From Nitrospirota bacterium (lineage in GTDB: Bacteria > Nitrospirota > UBA9217): 8,547 nt of DNA. This document shows, in pieces, positions 1 through 6,515 of this stretch (position 1 is its first letter; every line of letters starts with the position of its first letter). The notes beneath the pieces were generated by a model that saw only the letters and a list, made by a program, of their open reading frames with translations, was not told the origin of the DNA and did no database searches. The stretch spans positions 1-8,547 of the forward strand of contig JAAXXJ010000116.1 of assembly GCA_013334545.1 (NCBI GenBank). The letters are read 5' to 3'. The position numbers were made by a program, and so were the translations under genes.

Positions 1-339
1 CTGGCAACGGCAGACAGTGCAGGTAAGGTCAATGCGGCAATTTACGCCCGCCCGCATGTCATGGATGAAAAAACGGTCGCCTTTATTATGGCTGAGCGAT
101 TAACCCACGAGAACCTCAAGTCGAACCCATGGGCCGCCTATCTTTTCATGGAGGCGGGAGGGGGATGGTCCGGCAAAAGGGTTTATCTGAAAAAACTGAA
201 GGAAGAGCAGAACGAGGAGCTCATTCAGGAGATTTGCCGGAAGTGTGATTATTCCCGTTATGACGTCAAGAACCGGTTTATCGTGTATTTCAGCGTCGAG
301 AACGTCTTGCCGCTGATCGGAAGCCAGGAGGTCCTTTGA
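1..339 (+). CDS. Pyridoxamine 5'-phosphate oxidase-like flavin-binding protein, 5'-partial
   Basis: The reading frame is open from the first base of the window to a TGA at 337-339. The start lies outside the window, so only the last 112 residues are seen. The beginning, LATADSAGKVNAAIYARPHV, is a typical first-strand region of the FMN-binding split-barrel (PPOX) superfamily. It is followed by the usual second-strand and helix stretch (FIMAERLTHENLKSNPWAAY) and a short C-terminal helix with a charged KKLKEEQNEE run. Members bind FMN, F420 or haem, and many have no assigned substrate. No catalytic residue can be named from this fragment. It should be cytosolic, since no membrane segment is visible. 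An internal ATG at 61 is in frame but would discard the conserved first strand, so it is not the likely start. The next gene begins 99 bp downstream on the same strand. Family assignment is fairly sure; the specific function is unknown. Confidence 0.8.
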   Translation: MATADSAGKVNAAIYARPHVMDEKTVAFIMAERLTHENLKSNPWAAYLFMEAGGGWSGKRVYLKKLKEEQNEELIQEICRKCDYSRYDVKNRFIVYFSVENVLPLIGSQEVL

Positions 340-438
340 TCAACAGCAAGACGGAACAACCCATTCAGGGATCGTGTAATGAGGCAGAGGATAAGATGCG
401 CGGCATTGAAGCCATATTGAATCATCCCGCCTGAGAGC
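340..438. other. Intergenic gap between the flavin protein and the MBL-fold hydrolase
   Basis: This 99-bp spacer holds no open frame with recognisable content, no strong inverted repeat and no convincing Shine-Dalgarno site; only a weak GAGAG lies just before the ATG at 439. The two plus-strand genes may be co-transcribed, but nothing in the spacer proves it. Confidence 0.4.
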
Positions 439-1530
439 ATGAGCGTTTCTCATCGAAAAACGGTCCCTGCGGCCATGATCCTGTTGCTGTTGCTGCTGGC
501 TTCCTGCATCTTGCCCATCAGGACCTTCGATGAACAGAGGTGGCGGGCGCAAGTGGATTCCACGGACCCAGCGCTTCTCTATGCCCCGCACCTGAAAGAC
601 GGCCGCTATTTCAATCCCTGGATGCCCATGCAGAGGAGTTTCGGTGATTTTTTGCGCTGGCAGCTTTCTGAAAAGACCCCCTATGATCCGGGGGAAGAAA
701 AGGAGGTTCCCGCAGTCTTATCGGATCTCCCTGAGCGCATCCGGTCAACGCCGGGCGATTTTATCGCCTGGATCGGCCATGCGACATTCCTGATCAGAAT
801 CAACGGTGAATATTGGATCACCGATCCGACCTTTTCGGCGCGGGCTCTGCTGCCGAAGCGAAAAACCCCGCCGGGCCTCTCCCTCGAAGAGTTTGCGGCT
901 CTTCCTGGCAAGAAAAATGTGCTGATTTCCCACAGTCATTACGATCATCTGGATTCCAACAGCATCAGGCGCCTCCCCACCGACACGCGGTTCTATGGAC
1001 CCCTGGGGCTCAAGGCCCTGATAAATGATCTCGGAAAGCAGGACGTGGTGGAAATGGACTGGTGGCAAGCGGTTTCCTGCGGCGACCGCTGCCAGGTGGT
1101 TTGTCTTCCCGCCCAGCACTGGTCGAGAAGGATCACTCAAAACACGGATACCACCCTTTGGGCAAGTTTTCTGCTGGTGAACTCCGGCCGGAAAATCTAT
1201 TACGGAGGGGACAGCGGTTACTTTATCGGTTACCGGGAGATCGGACGCCGCTATCCCGGCATCGATTACGCCCTGTTGCCCGTCACCGCCTACGACCCAC
1301 GCTGGTTCATGCATTATGCTCACATGGATGCCCGGGAGGCCCTCGATGCCTTCCGTGACCTGGGAGCCCGGTACTTTATCCCGGCCCAATGGGGAACCTT
1401 CCGGCTGGGAGACGAACCGACCGGGCAGGCTCCTGCGGCGTTGTCAAAGGCCGCGCAATTGACCAACACCGATCCGGCCCGGATCATCGTCATGGACATC
1501 GGGCAGTTTTTGCCTATCGAGATTGAATAA
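439..1530 (+). CDS. MBL-fold metallo-hydrolase, NAPE-PLD/UlaG-like, predicted lipoprotein
   Basis: This is a 363-residue zinc-dependent hydrolase of the metallo-beta-lactamase fold. The N-terminus has a short basic region (HRK), a run of leucines and a lipobox L-A-S-C with Cys23, so it is probably a lipid-anchored protein exported to the periplasm. The domain begins with GDFIAWIGHATFLI (106-119) and TDPTFS (128-133), as in N-acyl-phosphatidylethanolamine phospholipase D and its bacterial relatives. The metal motif is HSHYDH (165-170). Further likely ligands are His227 (PAQHWS) and Asp258 (GGDSGY), followed by AHMDAREAL (294-302). The late motif that reads I-H-W-G-T-F in NAPE-PLD reads PAQWGTF here, with Gln317 at the metal-ligand position. 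The substrate is unknown; a phosphodiester or lipid is possible by analogy with NAPE-PLD. The ATG at 439 is preferred over the one at 475 because it supplies the charged n-region of the signal peptide, although its ribosome site is weak. It converges on the FAD gene. Confidence 0.88.
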   Translation: MSVSHRKTVPAAMILLLLLLASCILPIRTFDEQRWRAQVDSTDPALLYAPHLKDGRYFNPWMPMQRSFGDFLRWQLSEKTPYDPGEEKEVPAVLSDLPERIRSTPGDFIAWIGHATFLIRINGEYWITDPTFSARALLPKRKTPPGLSLEEFAALPGKKNVLISHSHYDHLDSNSIRRLPTDTRFYGPLGLKALINDLGKQDVVEMDWWQAVSCGDRCQVVCLPAQHWSRRITQNTDTTLWASFLLVNSGRKIYYGGDSGYFIGYREIGRRYPGIDYALLPVTAYDPRWFMHYAHMDAREALDAFRDLGARYFIPAQWGTFRLGDEPTGQAPAALSKAAQLTNTDPARIIVMDIGQFLPIEIE

Positions 1531-1537
1531 CCAAAGT

Positions 1538-1564
1538 TCAAAAAATGAGGTCGTTATTTTTTGA
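1538..1564. terminator. AT-rich hairpin between convergent genes, possible bidirectional terminator
   Basis: Perfect 9-bp arms TCAAAAAAT (1538-1546) and ATTTTTTGA (1556-1564) flank a 9-base loop. It sits 7 bp after the stop of the plus-strand hydrolase and 17 bp after the stop of the minus-strand FAD gene. The arms themselves give a U-run in both transcripts, which suits a two-way terminator. The stem is AT-rich and therefore weak. A short GGTC/GACC pairing (1549-1552 with 1563-1566) is an alternative fold. Confidence 0.5.
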
Positions 1565-1581
1565 CCAAGCTGCAAATCATT

Positions 1582-2349
1582 TCATGTTTTTAGCGTCAAA
1601 CGCCACTTCAAAAGATTCTGACAGAATATCAAGCGTTCTTTCCAGTCCATTGCATGCAATCCCTTTTTGAAGTTGAAGGCACTGCCCTCTCGGAAAAGAA
1701 GCGTTTTGTAATTGAATGTGCTGATGGTCTTTCTTTTTTCTGTCTCAATTTCTTGTCGATAAAACCGCCCCGGTGGCACCTTTTGTTCAATGCTATTGAC
1801 CGATACTTTACCCGCTATCCTGCCTGATGCCAGGGCAGATGAAATACCTTCGCCGAAGAGATTCAGTAGGCCGCTTGCCTCTCCGCAAACAAGAATACGC
1901 TCTGTGCCGAAACAAAACAATCCTCTTGGCGCTGCATAAGTTACCCTGCATCCGAGCCACCTGATCAAATGCGCTTGTTCGATACCGATTTGCTTCCACA
2001 GATGCTCCTGGAATCTGGCCATGGCCTGGGTTGCCTTGTCTTCCAGTCTGACGACGACTTCCATCACCAGCAGGTTGTCTTTAATATATGCGGAAGGATA
2101 GGGAGAAATTTCGGGAAAAGCAAAAAAATGAAAGAATCCAGGCTCAAGATGAGACCTGCAGGCATAGGTCTCCTGCAGGGCAACATACCAGGTCAATCTT
2201 GCCGTCAATGCGGGTGCAATTTGCTTCACCATGTTTGAAGAACCGCCATCGGCGGCAATCACTATTTGACTGTGAACATGAAGACGCTCTTCATCCGATT
2301 TCACGCAGAAGAGATCGACGCCATCGTTGCTCTCTGCAAAGGATTGCAT
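1582..2349 (-). CDS. C-terminal fragment of the FAD-dependent oxidoreductase
   Basis: The open frame continues upstream past 2349 to the frameshift region, where it reads RDRFDAWLCRAS. The ATG at 2349 is merely the first usable start codon inside it. The fragment has the IAADGGSSN motif (residues 31-39), a hydrophobic and aromatic substrate region (GFFHFFAFPEISPYPSAY), the G-E-A-S-G FAD pyrophosphate/ribityl motif (156-160) followed by GEGISSALASG (166-176), and a basic helical tail ending in KWRLTLKT. The canonical Asp of the GDxxG motif is Glu here. Without the N-terminal Rossmann strand it should not bind FAD by itself. Confidence 0.55.
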   Translation of the reverse strand: MQSFAESNDGVDLFCVKSDEERLHVHSQIVIAADGGSSNMVKQIAPALTARLTWYVALQETYACRSHLEPGFFHFFAFPEISPYPSAYIKDNLLVMEVVVRLEDKATQAMARFQEHLWKQIGIEQAHLIRWLGCRVTYAAPRGLFCFGTERILVCGEASGLLNLFGEGISSALASGRIAGKVSVNSIEQKVPPGRFYRQEIETEKRKTISTFNYKTLLFREGSAFNFKKGLHAMDWKERLIFCQNLLKWRLTLKT

Positions 2350-2359
2350 TTTTGTTTCA

Positions 2360-2701
2360 TCAAGAACCTCTGCCTGTGATGCCCGGCAAAGCCATGCATC
2401 GAAACGATCTCGCCAGGATCATCAGTCCATGGATCGGTATATCCCCCACATAGCCGCCCGGAAAATGCATCCGCATTGCATTGACGTGAGGAGGGATCGT
2501 CAAGAAGTCCTGCGGCACATTTCCGAAATGTTCCGAAAGAATATTGATTGAAGACGGCACGAGAATCCCCGAGCATGCCTTGTGGCGAGGAATATTTTTC
2601 TTCTCCACAATGACCACCTTCAATCCCTGTCGGGTGCATTCGCGTGCAGCTGCACACCCCGCCGGACCCGCACCAACTATAGCGACATCACATTCAATCA
2701 T
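2360..2701 (-). CDS. N-terminal fragment of the FAD-dependent oxidoreductase
   Basis: As read, this frame gives 113 residues from the ATG at 2701. The first 96 belong to the enzyme: the dinucleotide-binding beta-alpha-beta with GAGPAG, Glu33 at the end of strand 2 (VIVEKK) where FAD ribose is usually bound, and PRHKACSG. After the frameshift near 2413 the frame adds 17 unrelated residues and stops at 2360. Alone it would lack the substrate region and the second half of the FAD site, so it is not expected to work. The start is preceded by only a weak GAG-type ribosome site. Confidence 0.6.
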   Translation of the reverse strand: MIECDVAIVGAGPAGCAAARECTRQGLKVVIVEKKNIPRHKACSGILVPSSINILSEHFGNVPQDFLTIPPHVNAMRMHFPGGYVGDIPIHGLMILARSFRCMALPGITGRGS

Positions 2702-2826
2702 GGTCTGAACTCATTGAGGGTGCTATACATTAAACTTGTTGCGCTTGATGACATATGGGCGGTAACCAATTGCAGTGTAAGGATAAAATTCCGTGGGTCA
2801 ATAGAAATTTAACCGCAATCTATGGC
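2702..2826. other. Spacer between uvsE and the FAD gene
   Basis: This is the largest gap inside the minus-strand run. It would have to hold the end of the uvsE transcript and any separate promoter for the FAD gene. I see no strong hairpin with a T-tract. A TTGACC hexamer on the minus strand (2796-2801) resembles a -35 box, but no good -10 box lies 16-18 bases downstream. I therefore call no promoter. Confidence 0.35.
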
Positions 2827-3762
2827 TCATGACGCGGATTTTAATAGAACGGGTGCATCAGGTCGGTTCTTCAGTTCAGCCATCAGCCGGGTTACCGCCA
2901 ACTCCTTCGCCTTGGCCTCCACATCCACCGTCATCTCCCGCCCCAGCCAGCATGCCGGAAAATCAGCTGGATCGATATAGTCGGCGTGTGGTTTCGGATC
3001 ACCCCCCTGCCACCCATTGCGGGGCGAGGATATGTGGAAGTATGGCTGCCGACCGACGGCCTGCCAGCTTTTTTCCGCTATTGTCGTCGCCTGGACAACA
3101 GACAGGCCATCCGGATTGCAGCGATGATGGTGAACGTCATACACCAGCGGAATCGAAAGACGTTCACAGAAGGACAACAGATCCATCGGCGTGTAGCTGA
3201 CATCATCATTTTCGAGCGTCAGCCTTTTTCTGACGGCAACCGACAGATAAGGCAAAACATCATTCAACCGCTGCAATGCCTGGGATTTATCGCCATACAC
3301 GCCACCAGCATGAATATTGATCACGTCCGCCCCCACGGCATCGGCCAGCATTCCGTGATATTCCAGTTCACGAATTGAATTCGCGACGACCTGCGAATGC
3401 GGGGAAGAAAGGACGACAAACTGGTCGGGGTGGAAACTGAGACGGATATCATTTTTGCGGGCAAAACTCCTGGATGCCGCAAGCTTTTGACTGATGTTCT
3501 TTCCTTCCGGGAGATCCTCCAGACGGTACCCCACGGCTGGATGCGTCATGCGAGGGAAAAACGGCGACATGATCCGGAAAGCCCCTATTCCCAAACGATG
3601 GACAGTTTCAAGCGCCAGATACAGGTTCGTTGCATTGTCGAAGCAGATTTCCGAGAGTTTCTGAAATTGTTGGTCCCGCGGAAGTGCCAGCAGGCTTTTG
3701 GCCGTGGTGGTGCGAAACGAAACTGGTTCTTTTTTAAACAGGCAACAGAGGCCAAGGCGCAT
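2827..3762 (-). CDS. uvsE: UV damage endonuclease UvsE
   Basis: This is a 311-residue UvsE/UVDE-type endonuclease, close to full family length. It nicks DNA immediately 5' of cyclobutane dimers, 6-4 photoproducts and some abasic sites, starting photolyase-independent repair. The fold is a TIM barrel with several metal ions at the active site. Residues matching the known metal ligands by position are His74 (RMTHP), His111 (SFHPDQF), His151 (INIHAGG), Glu184 (LENDD), Asp209 and His212 (VYDVHHH), His243 (HISSP), His259 (HADYI) and Glu282 (DVEAKAKE). Lys231 (KSW) or a nearby lysine may be the modified lysine seen in the family. The set looks complete, so it should be active. The start is fixed by AAGGAG seven bases upstream. 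It follows the dikinase-like gene by 69 bp on the same strand and is probably co-transcribed with it. Confidence 0.93.
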   Translation of the reverse strand: MRLGLCCLFKKEPVSFRTTTAKSLLALPRDQQFQKLSEICFDNATNLYLALETVHRLGIGAFRIMSPFFPRMTHPAVGYRLEDLPEGKNISQKLAASRSFARKNDIRLSFHPDQFVVLSSPHSQVVANSIRELEYHGMLADAVGADVINIHAGGVYGDKSQALQRLNDVLPYLSVAVRKRLTLENDDVSYTPMDLLSFCERLSIPLVYDVHHHRCNPDGLSVVQATTIAEKSWQAVGRQPYFHISSPRNGWQGGDPKPHADYIDPADFPACWLGREMTVDVEAKAKELAVTRLMAELKNRPDAPVLLKSAS

Positions 3763-3768
3763 CGGACA

Positions 3769-3775
3769 TCTCCTT
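3769..3775 (-). promoter_or_regulatory. Ribosome binding site of uvsE
   Basis: The minus strand reads AAGGAGA ending 6 bases before the ATG at 3762. This strong Shine-Dalgarno site fixes the uvsE start and gives the gene its own efficient translation, even if it shares a transcript with the upstream gene. Confidence 0.7.
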
Positions 3776-3781
3776 GCAGGG

Positions 3782-3800
3782 GACCATGACCATCATGGTC
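3782..3800. repeat. Short inverted repeat in the dikinase-uvsE spacer
   Basis: Perfect 7-bp arms GACCATG (3782-3788) and CATGGTC (3794-3800) flank a 5-base loop. It lies 6 bp upstream of the uvsE Shine-Dalgarno site. It could be a small mRNA hairpin or a protein-binding palindrome affecting uvsE expression. It has no T-tract, so it is not an obvious terminator. Confidence 0.4.
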
Positions 3801-3831
3801 AACATCATATCCACTTGCGGGATCTTCGGGC

Positions 3832-6003
3832 TCATGCGTCATCTCTTTCAATAATAACGATGCCAAGATACCCATCCACGGTGATAGTATCTCCTGTCCG
3901 GATCCGGCTGGTCGCGTCGGGTACGCCCGTTACGCAGGGGATACCGTATTCCCTGGCGATGATGGAACCGTGTATGAGCATGCCGCCCCTGCGTTCGACG
4001 ATAGCCGCGGCGAGGGGGACAACGAAGGTCATGGTCGGATCGACAGCGTCACAAACCATGACCTCACCCGCCTTGAACCGAAATGCGTCCGCAGCGTCCA
4101 TAACGATGCGCACGGTTCCGGTGGCAAGGCCAGGTCCGGCAGGTTGTCCGACAATCTGGCGGGCTCGTGTCGAAAAGCCATTGGCTTCGGCGTTGGCGGT
4201 AAGCGGGGAATGCGTACCGGTTACTTCCGCGATAACGGATGCCACATCCCCGGACCATACCGCGGGTTGCGGCGCGAAAACACCCTGTTCCTTCCGGCGC
4301 CCCAACTCGTCCAGCGCCTTCACCAGTTGGGCTTTTACCCGCCCGATATACATGTTGTCGTTGTCCCGAAGCCTGTAGCTTGCCCGTCCAAGGTCGAGCT
4401 GCTCTTCTGCCTCCTGTCGCTTCTTGCCGGTGAAGTGAGAAAGAAAGGCCTCTCTTCGATCCTCCACGTCAGACCCGGCCCCGTGCTCCTCGAGCGGTTT
4501 TCGTCCGGCCAATTCCAGAACAAAGGGGATCAATCTCTCGCCATACCGGGTGGCGCCCGGCAACGATTCAAATAGGTCTCCGAATCTCATGATAAAAACG
4601 TCGAACCGCTCCCTGAAGGATTCGGGAATGACGCCACGGCCGAGAGCGTCCCTGAGGGAGGCATCGATGCGCACAATACTCGCCAAGTCCTCGAGTTCCC
4701 GGTTCCGCTCCAGACTCACCATTTCCGTTGCTCCGAGCAGGTCCATGAACTCGAAGGGATCGCTCGGCCGGACGGCATCGTTGTATACCATCCCGAAGAG
4801 ACGAATGCCGTGGGCCAGCGGGATGAAATCGTCCCGGTAGATGCCCTGCCATTTTTTGTAAATACGTGCGCGCTCTTCGATCTCGCAGACGAGCTCTGCC
4901 TCCTGCAGTGACGCCAGGCTTCGGACAGCAAGGCGATCGGCATCGCGCAGCATCTTTGGAATAAGTTCCTCCTCGATCCGGCCGCGCAGGTCTTTGAGAT
5001 TTTCGAAAGTCCGGTGAAGGCTCCGGTACCAGGGGCGCTGATCGTCAGTTGACGTCTCGCCGACAGTGGTGACAGGCCGTGACTGGAGCAGGTAAAGCCT
5101 ATCACCGTCATATGTCCACTCCATGTCCTGCGGTCTACCGAAAATTGCCTCTCCACGAAGCACCATGCGATGGATATCCTGTACCTCAGAATCAGCGATT
5201 GGGGCTGACTGCATTTTGTCCGGCGGAAGAGGCTCAGTTCTCACGCCCTCCGTTGCCAACACGACAAAACGGTCTCTCAGCGGAGCCCAGTGTGACACGA
5301 TGCGGCCGCTGGCACGTTCGAGCATCCAGCGATCCGGCTCCACCTGGCCGCTTACCAGCCCCTCATTCAGCCCATAAACCGCTTCTATCACCGACTGGGC
5401 AAGGTTGTTTGGATTGATTCCGAACACAACACCCGAGCGATTTCCGGGTACGATCTCCTGCAACACCACCGCCATGGCGCTCTTCTCCACATCGAGCCCC
5501 AGTTCACGCCTGTAGAGCAGCGCCGCATCGGACCAGAGGGATGCCCAGACGAGCCGGATGTGCTCGAGTAGCGCGTCCATCCCATGGATGTTTAGATATG
5601 AATCGTGGAGCCCCGCAAAGGAGGTCTTCGATGAGTCCTCACCCGGGGCAGACGAGCGCACGGCTATTGCTCTGTCATCTGCGAATCCAGAGAGATCGTG
5701 TTTAAGTCTTAAGGTAAGTCTCTCGGGCATCGGCGTTCTCAGGAACAGGTTCCGGATCCTGAGGGCGGTGTCCCATATCTCTTCCCAGCGCATGTCCTCG
5801 AACCGCTTACGGTTGAGCTCCCGGAGAATCTTGACCCTGAGACCTGTTTCCGCTAAATAGTGTAGATAGGCCTCGGTCGTGATGCAGATGCCGGCAGGAA
5901 CAGGCAGGCCTTCTCTGGCCATTACACAAAGGGCAAACCCCTTGCCGCCGACCAACTCGCGCTGTTCATCGCCAACATCCTTGAATTCAATGGCAACGCT
6001 CAT
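3832..6003 (-). CDS. PEP/pyruvate-binding (PPDK_N) ATP-grasp protein with phosphohistidine swivel domain, PEP-synthase/rifampicin-phosphotransferase-like
   Basis: This 723-residue protein resembles phosphoenolpyruvate synthase in its N-terminal ATP-grasp domain (about 1-315). Visible motifs are VGGKGFAL (18-25), AIAVRSSAPGEDS (112-124), SFAGLHDSYLNI (128-139), SGVVFGINP (190-198) and MEWTYDGDRLYLLQSRP (294-310). A largely helical middle region (about 320-620) includes YRLRDNDNMYIGR (543-555). The C-terminal swivel domain (about 625-718) carries the phosphohistidine motif GGMLIHGSIIARE with His678. The usual T-S-H is L-I-H here. The protein ends normally after the swivel domain and lacks the C-terminal PEP-binding TIM barrel of true PEP synthase. 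This ATP-grasp, middle, His-domain order is that of rifampicin phosphotransferase, whose middle domain holds the acceptor. The likely chemistry is transfer of the ATP beta-phosphate, via His678, to an unknown acceptor. The ATG overlaps the stop of the upstream flavin-protein gene (ATGA), implying translational coupling. Confidence 0.85.
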   Translation of the reverse strand: MSVAIEFKDVGDEQRELVGGKGFALCVMAREGLPVPAGICITTEAYLHYLAETGLRVKILRELNRKRFEDMRWEEIWDTALRIRNLFLRTPMPERLTLRLKHDLSGFADDRAIAVRSSAPGEDSSKTSFAGLHDSYLNIHGMDALLEHIRLVWASLWSDAALLYRRELGLDVEKSAMAVVLQEIVPGNRSGVVFGINPNNLAQSVIEAVYGLNEGLVSGQVEPDRWMLERASGRIVSHWAPLRDRFVVLATEGVRTEPLPPDKMQSAPIADSEVQDIHRMVLRGEAIFGRPQDMEWTYDGDRLYLLQSRPVTTVGETSTDDQRPWYRSLHRTFENLKDLRGRIEEELIPKMLRDADRLAVRSLASLQEAELVCEIEERARIYKKWQGIYRDDFIPLAHGIRLFGMVYNDAVRPSDPFEFMDLLGATEMVSLERNRELEDLASIVRIDASLRDALGRGVIPESFRERFDVFIMRFGDLFESLPGATRYGERLIPFVLELAGRKPLEEHGAGSDVEDRREAFLSHFTGKKRQEAEEQLDLGRASYRLRDNDNMYIGRVKAQLVKALDELGRRKEQGVFAPQPAVWSGDVASVIAEVTGTHSPLTANAEANGFSTRARQIVGQPAGPGLATGTVRIVMDAADAFRFKAGEVMVCDAVDPTMTFVVPLAAAIVERRGGMLIHGSIIAREYGIPCVTGVPDATSRIRTGDTITVDGYLGIVIIERDDA

Positions 6004-6452
6004 GGGGTTACCTGCAGCTCGATCACATCCTGGAAGCGGCGGACCAGGATGTACTTCTCGACATTCATACGGAACAGCGCGGTAGACGGTGAGGAGACGA
6101 ACTCCTGCAGGTGCGGGTGCCGCGCTATGTATATGCCGCGTGCCTGCTCCGCCTCAGTGCCCTTCAACTCCACGGCCTTGCCCAGTGCGGTCAAGGCCAG
6201 CGCGCGAAAGGGATCCGCCGGTCCATGCGAGCGGTTGTCCACGAGGAGTGCGATCTGCGACTCCTTCATCAGGTTGGCATACTTTCTCGTGGCCCTTGTT
6301 GTTGCAAAAAGGATGTGCCTCAGATCATTGGAGGGAGCAAAGCATATAAGATTGCTGTACGGTTGATCGCCTGTTCTGGTCGATATCACGGCAAGTCTTT
6401 GATCTTCAAGCAGTTCGTGCAACTGCTTCCGCAAATCATTCTCTTCATTCAT
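6000..6452 (-). CDS. Pyridoxamine 5'-phosphate oxidase-like flavin-binding protein
   Basis: This is a 150-residue protein of the PPOX/FMN-binding split-barrel superfamily. After a short helix (LRKQLHELLEDQ) comes the first strand pair, RLAVISTRTGDQPYSNLICFAP. Then come ILFATTRATRKYANLMKESQIALLVDNR (strand, helix, strand), the RALALTALGKAVEL strand and the C-terminal YILVRRFQDVIELQV strand. Such proteins bind FMN or another flavin and reduce or oxidise small molecules; the substrate cannot be read from the sequence. The frame also has a TTG at 6464. The ATG at 6452 is chosen because GGAG lies six bases upstream and the family needs no longer N-terminus. Its TGA overlaps the ATG of the dikinase-like gene by 4 bp, so the two are co-translated and probably work together. 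It belongs to the same superfamily as the partial gene at the left edge, but the residues compared look only distantly similar. Confidence 0.85.
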   Translation of the reverse strand: MNEENDLRKQLHELLEDQRLAVISTRTGDQPYSNLICFAPSNDLRHILFATTRATRKYANLMKESQIALLVDNRSHGPADPFRALALTALGKAVELKGTEAEQARGIYIARHPHLQEFVSSPSTALFRMNVEKYILVRRFQDVIELQVTP

Positions 6453-6458
6453 GGCCAA

Positions 6459-6462
6459 CTCC
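6459..6462 (-). promoter_or_regulatory. Ribosome binding site deciding the start of the flavin protein
   Basis: GGAG on the minus strand ends six bases before the ATG at 6452. A TTG start at 6464 would place this site inside the coding sequence, so the ATG is favoured. Confidence 0.6.
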
Positions 6463-6515
6463 AACTACCGGCGGAGAAATGAGATGTTGACAAAATGCGT
6501 CCCGTCAGTCACCGC

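Larger units (their letters stand above)
1582..2701 (-). pseudogene. Geranylgeranyl-reductase-family FAD-dependent oxidoreductase, disrupted by a frameshift
   Basis: Two overlapping minus-strand frames together encode one flavoprotein of the geranylgeranyl reductase family (p-hydroxybenzoate hydroxylase fold). These enzymes reduce isoprenoid chains or oxidise lipid and quinone-type substrates using FAD. Dropping one base of the CC doublet at 2413-2414 joins them into a single 372-residue protein, about the normal length. The joint then reads LMILRDRFDAWLCRAS, restoring the R-x-x-FDxWL motif that follows the first substrate strand in this family. The restored order is: Rossmann FAD motif GAGPAG (10-15), family signature PRHKACSG (39-46), second FAD motif IAADGGSSN (about 148-156), and the GEASG plus GEGISSALASG FAD-ribityl segment (about 273-295). 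No signal peptide is seen, so it is cytosolic or membrane-associated. It is AT-richer than its neighbours. It is either a genuine pseudogene or an intact gene with a sequencing error. Confidence 0.8.

Noticed and set aside
745..1389. 214-residue open frame on the minus strand
   Set aside because: It lies entirely antisense to the MBL-fold gene, whose motifs are clear. Its translation has no recognisable domain and it is a GC-driven shadow.
2301..2657. 118-residue minus-strand frame across the FAD frameshift
   Set aside because: It is the third frame of the same strand. Its sequence has no FAD motif and does not bridge the two halves; the two flanking frames do.
2796..2801. TTGACC on the minus strand as a -35 box for the FAD gene
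   Set aside because: No -10-like hexamer lies at 16-18 bases, so a sigma-70 promoter cannot be supported.
3585..3875. Small minus-strand frame starting inside the dikinase end and running into uvsE (internal MTHEPEDPASGY)
   Set aside because: It runs out of frame through conserved uvsE codons and has no family resemblance. The uvsE start has a far better ribosome site.
3698..4575. Two long plus-strand frames (226 and 201 residues) opposite the end of the dikinase gene
   Set aside because: They are antisense to the conserved swivel domain and the start of uvsE, are low-complexity and Arg/Ser/Pro-rich, and have no ribosome sites.
3832..6003. Dikinase-like gene as a truncated PEP synthase
   Set aside because: It ends cleanly after the swivel domain (DGYLGIVIIERDDA) and the following 69 bp hold no remnant of a PEP-binding barrel. 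The domain set matches phosphotransferases that naturally lack it.
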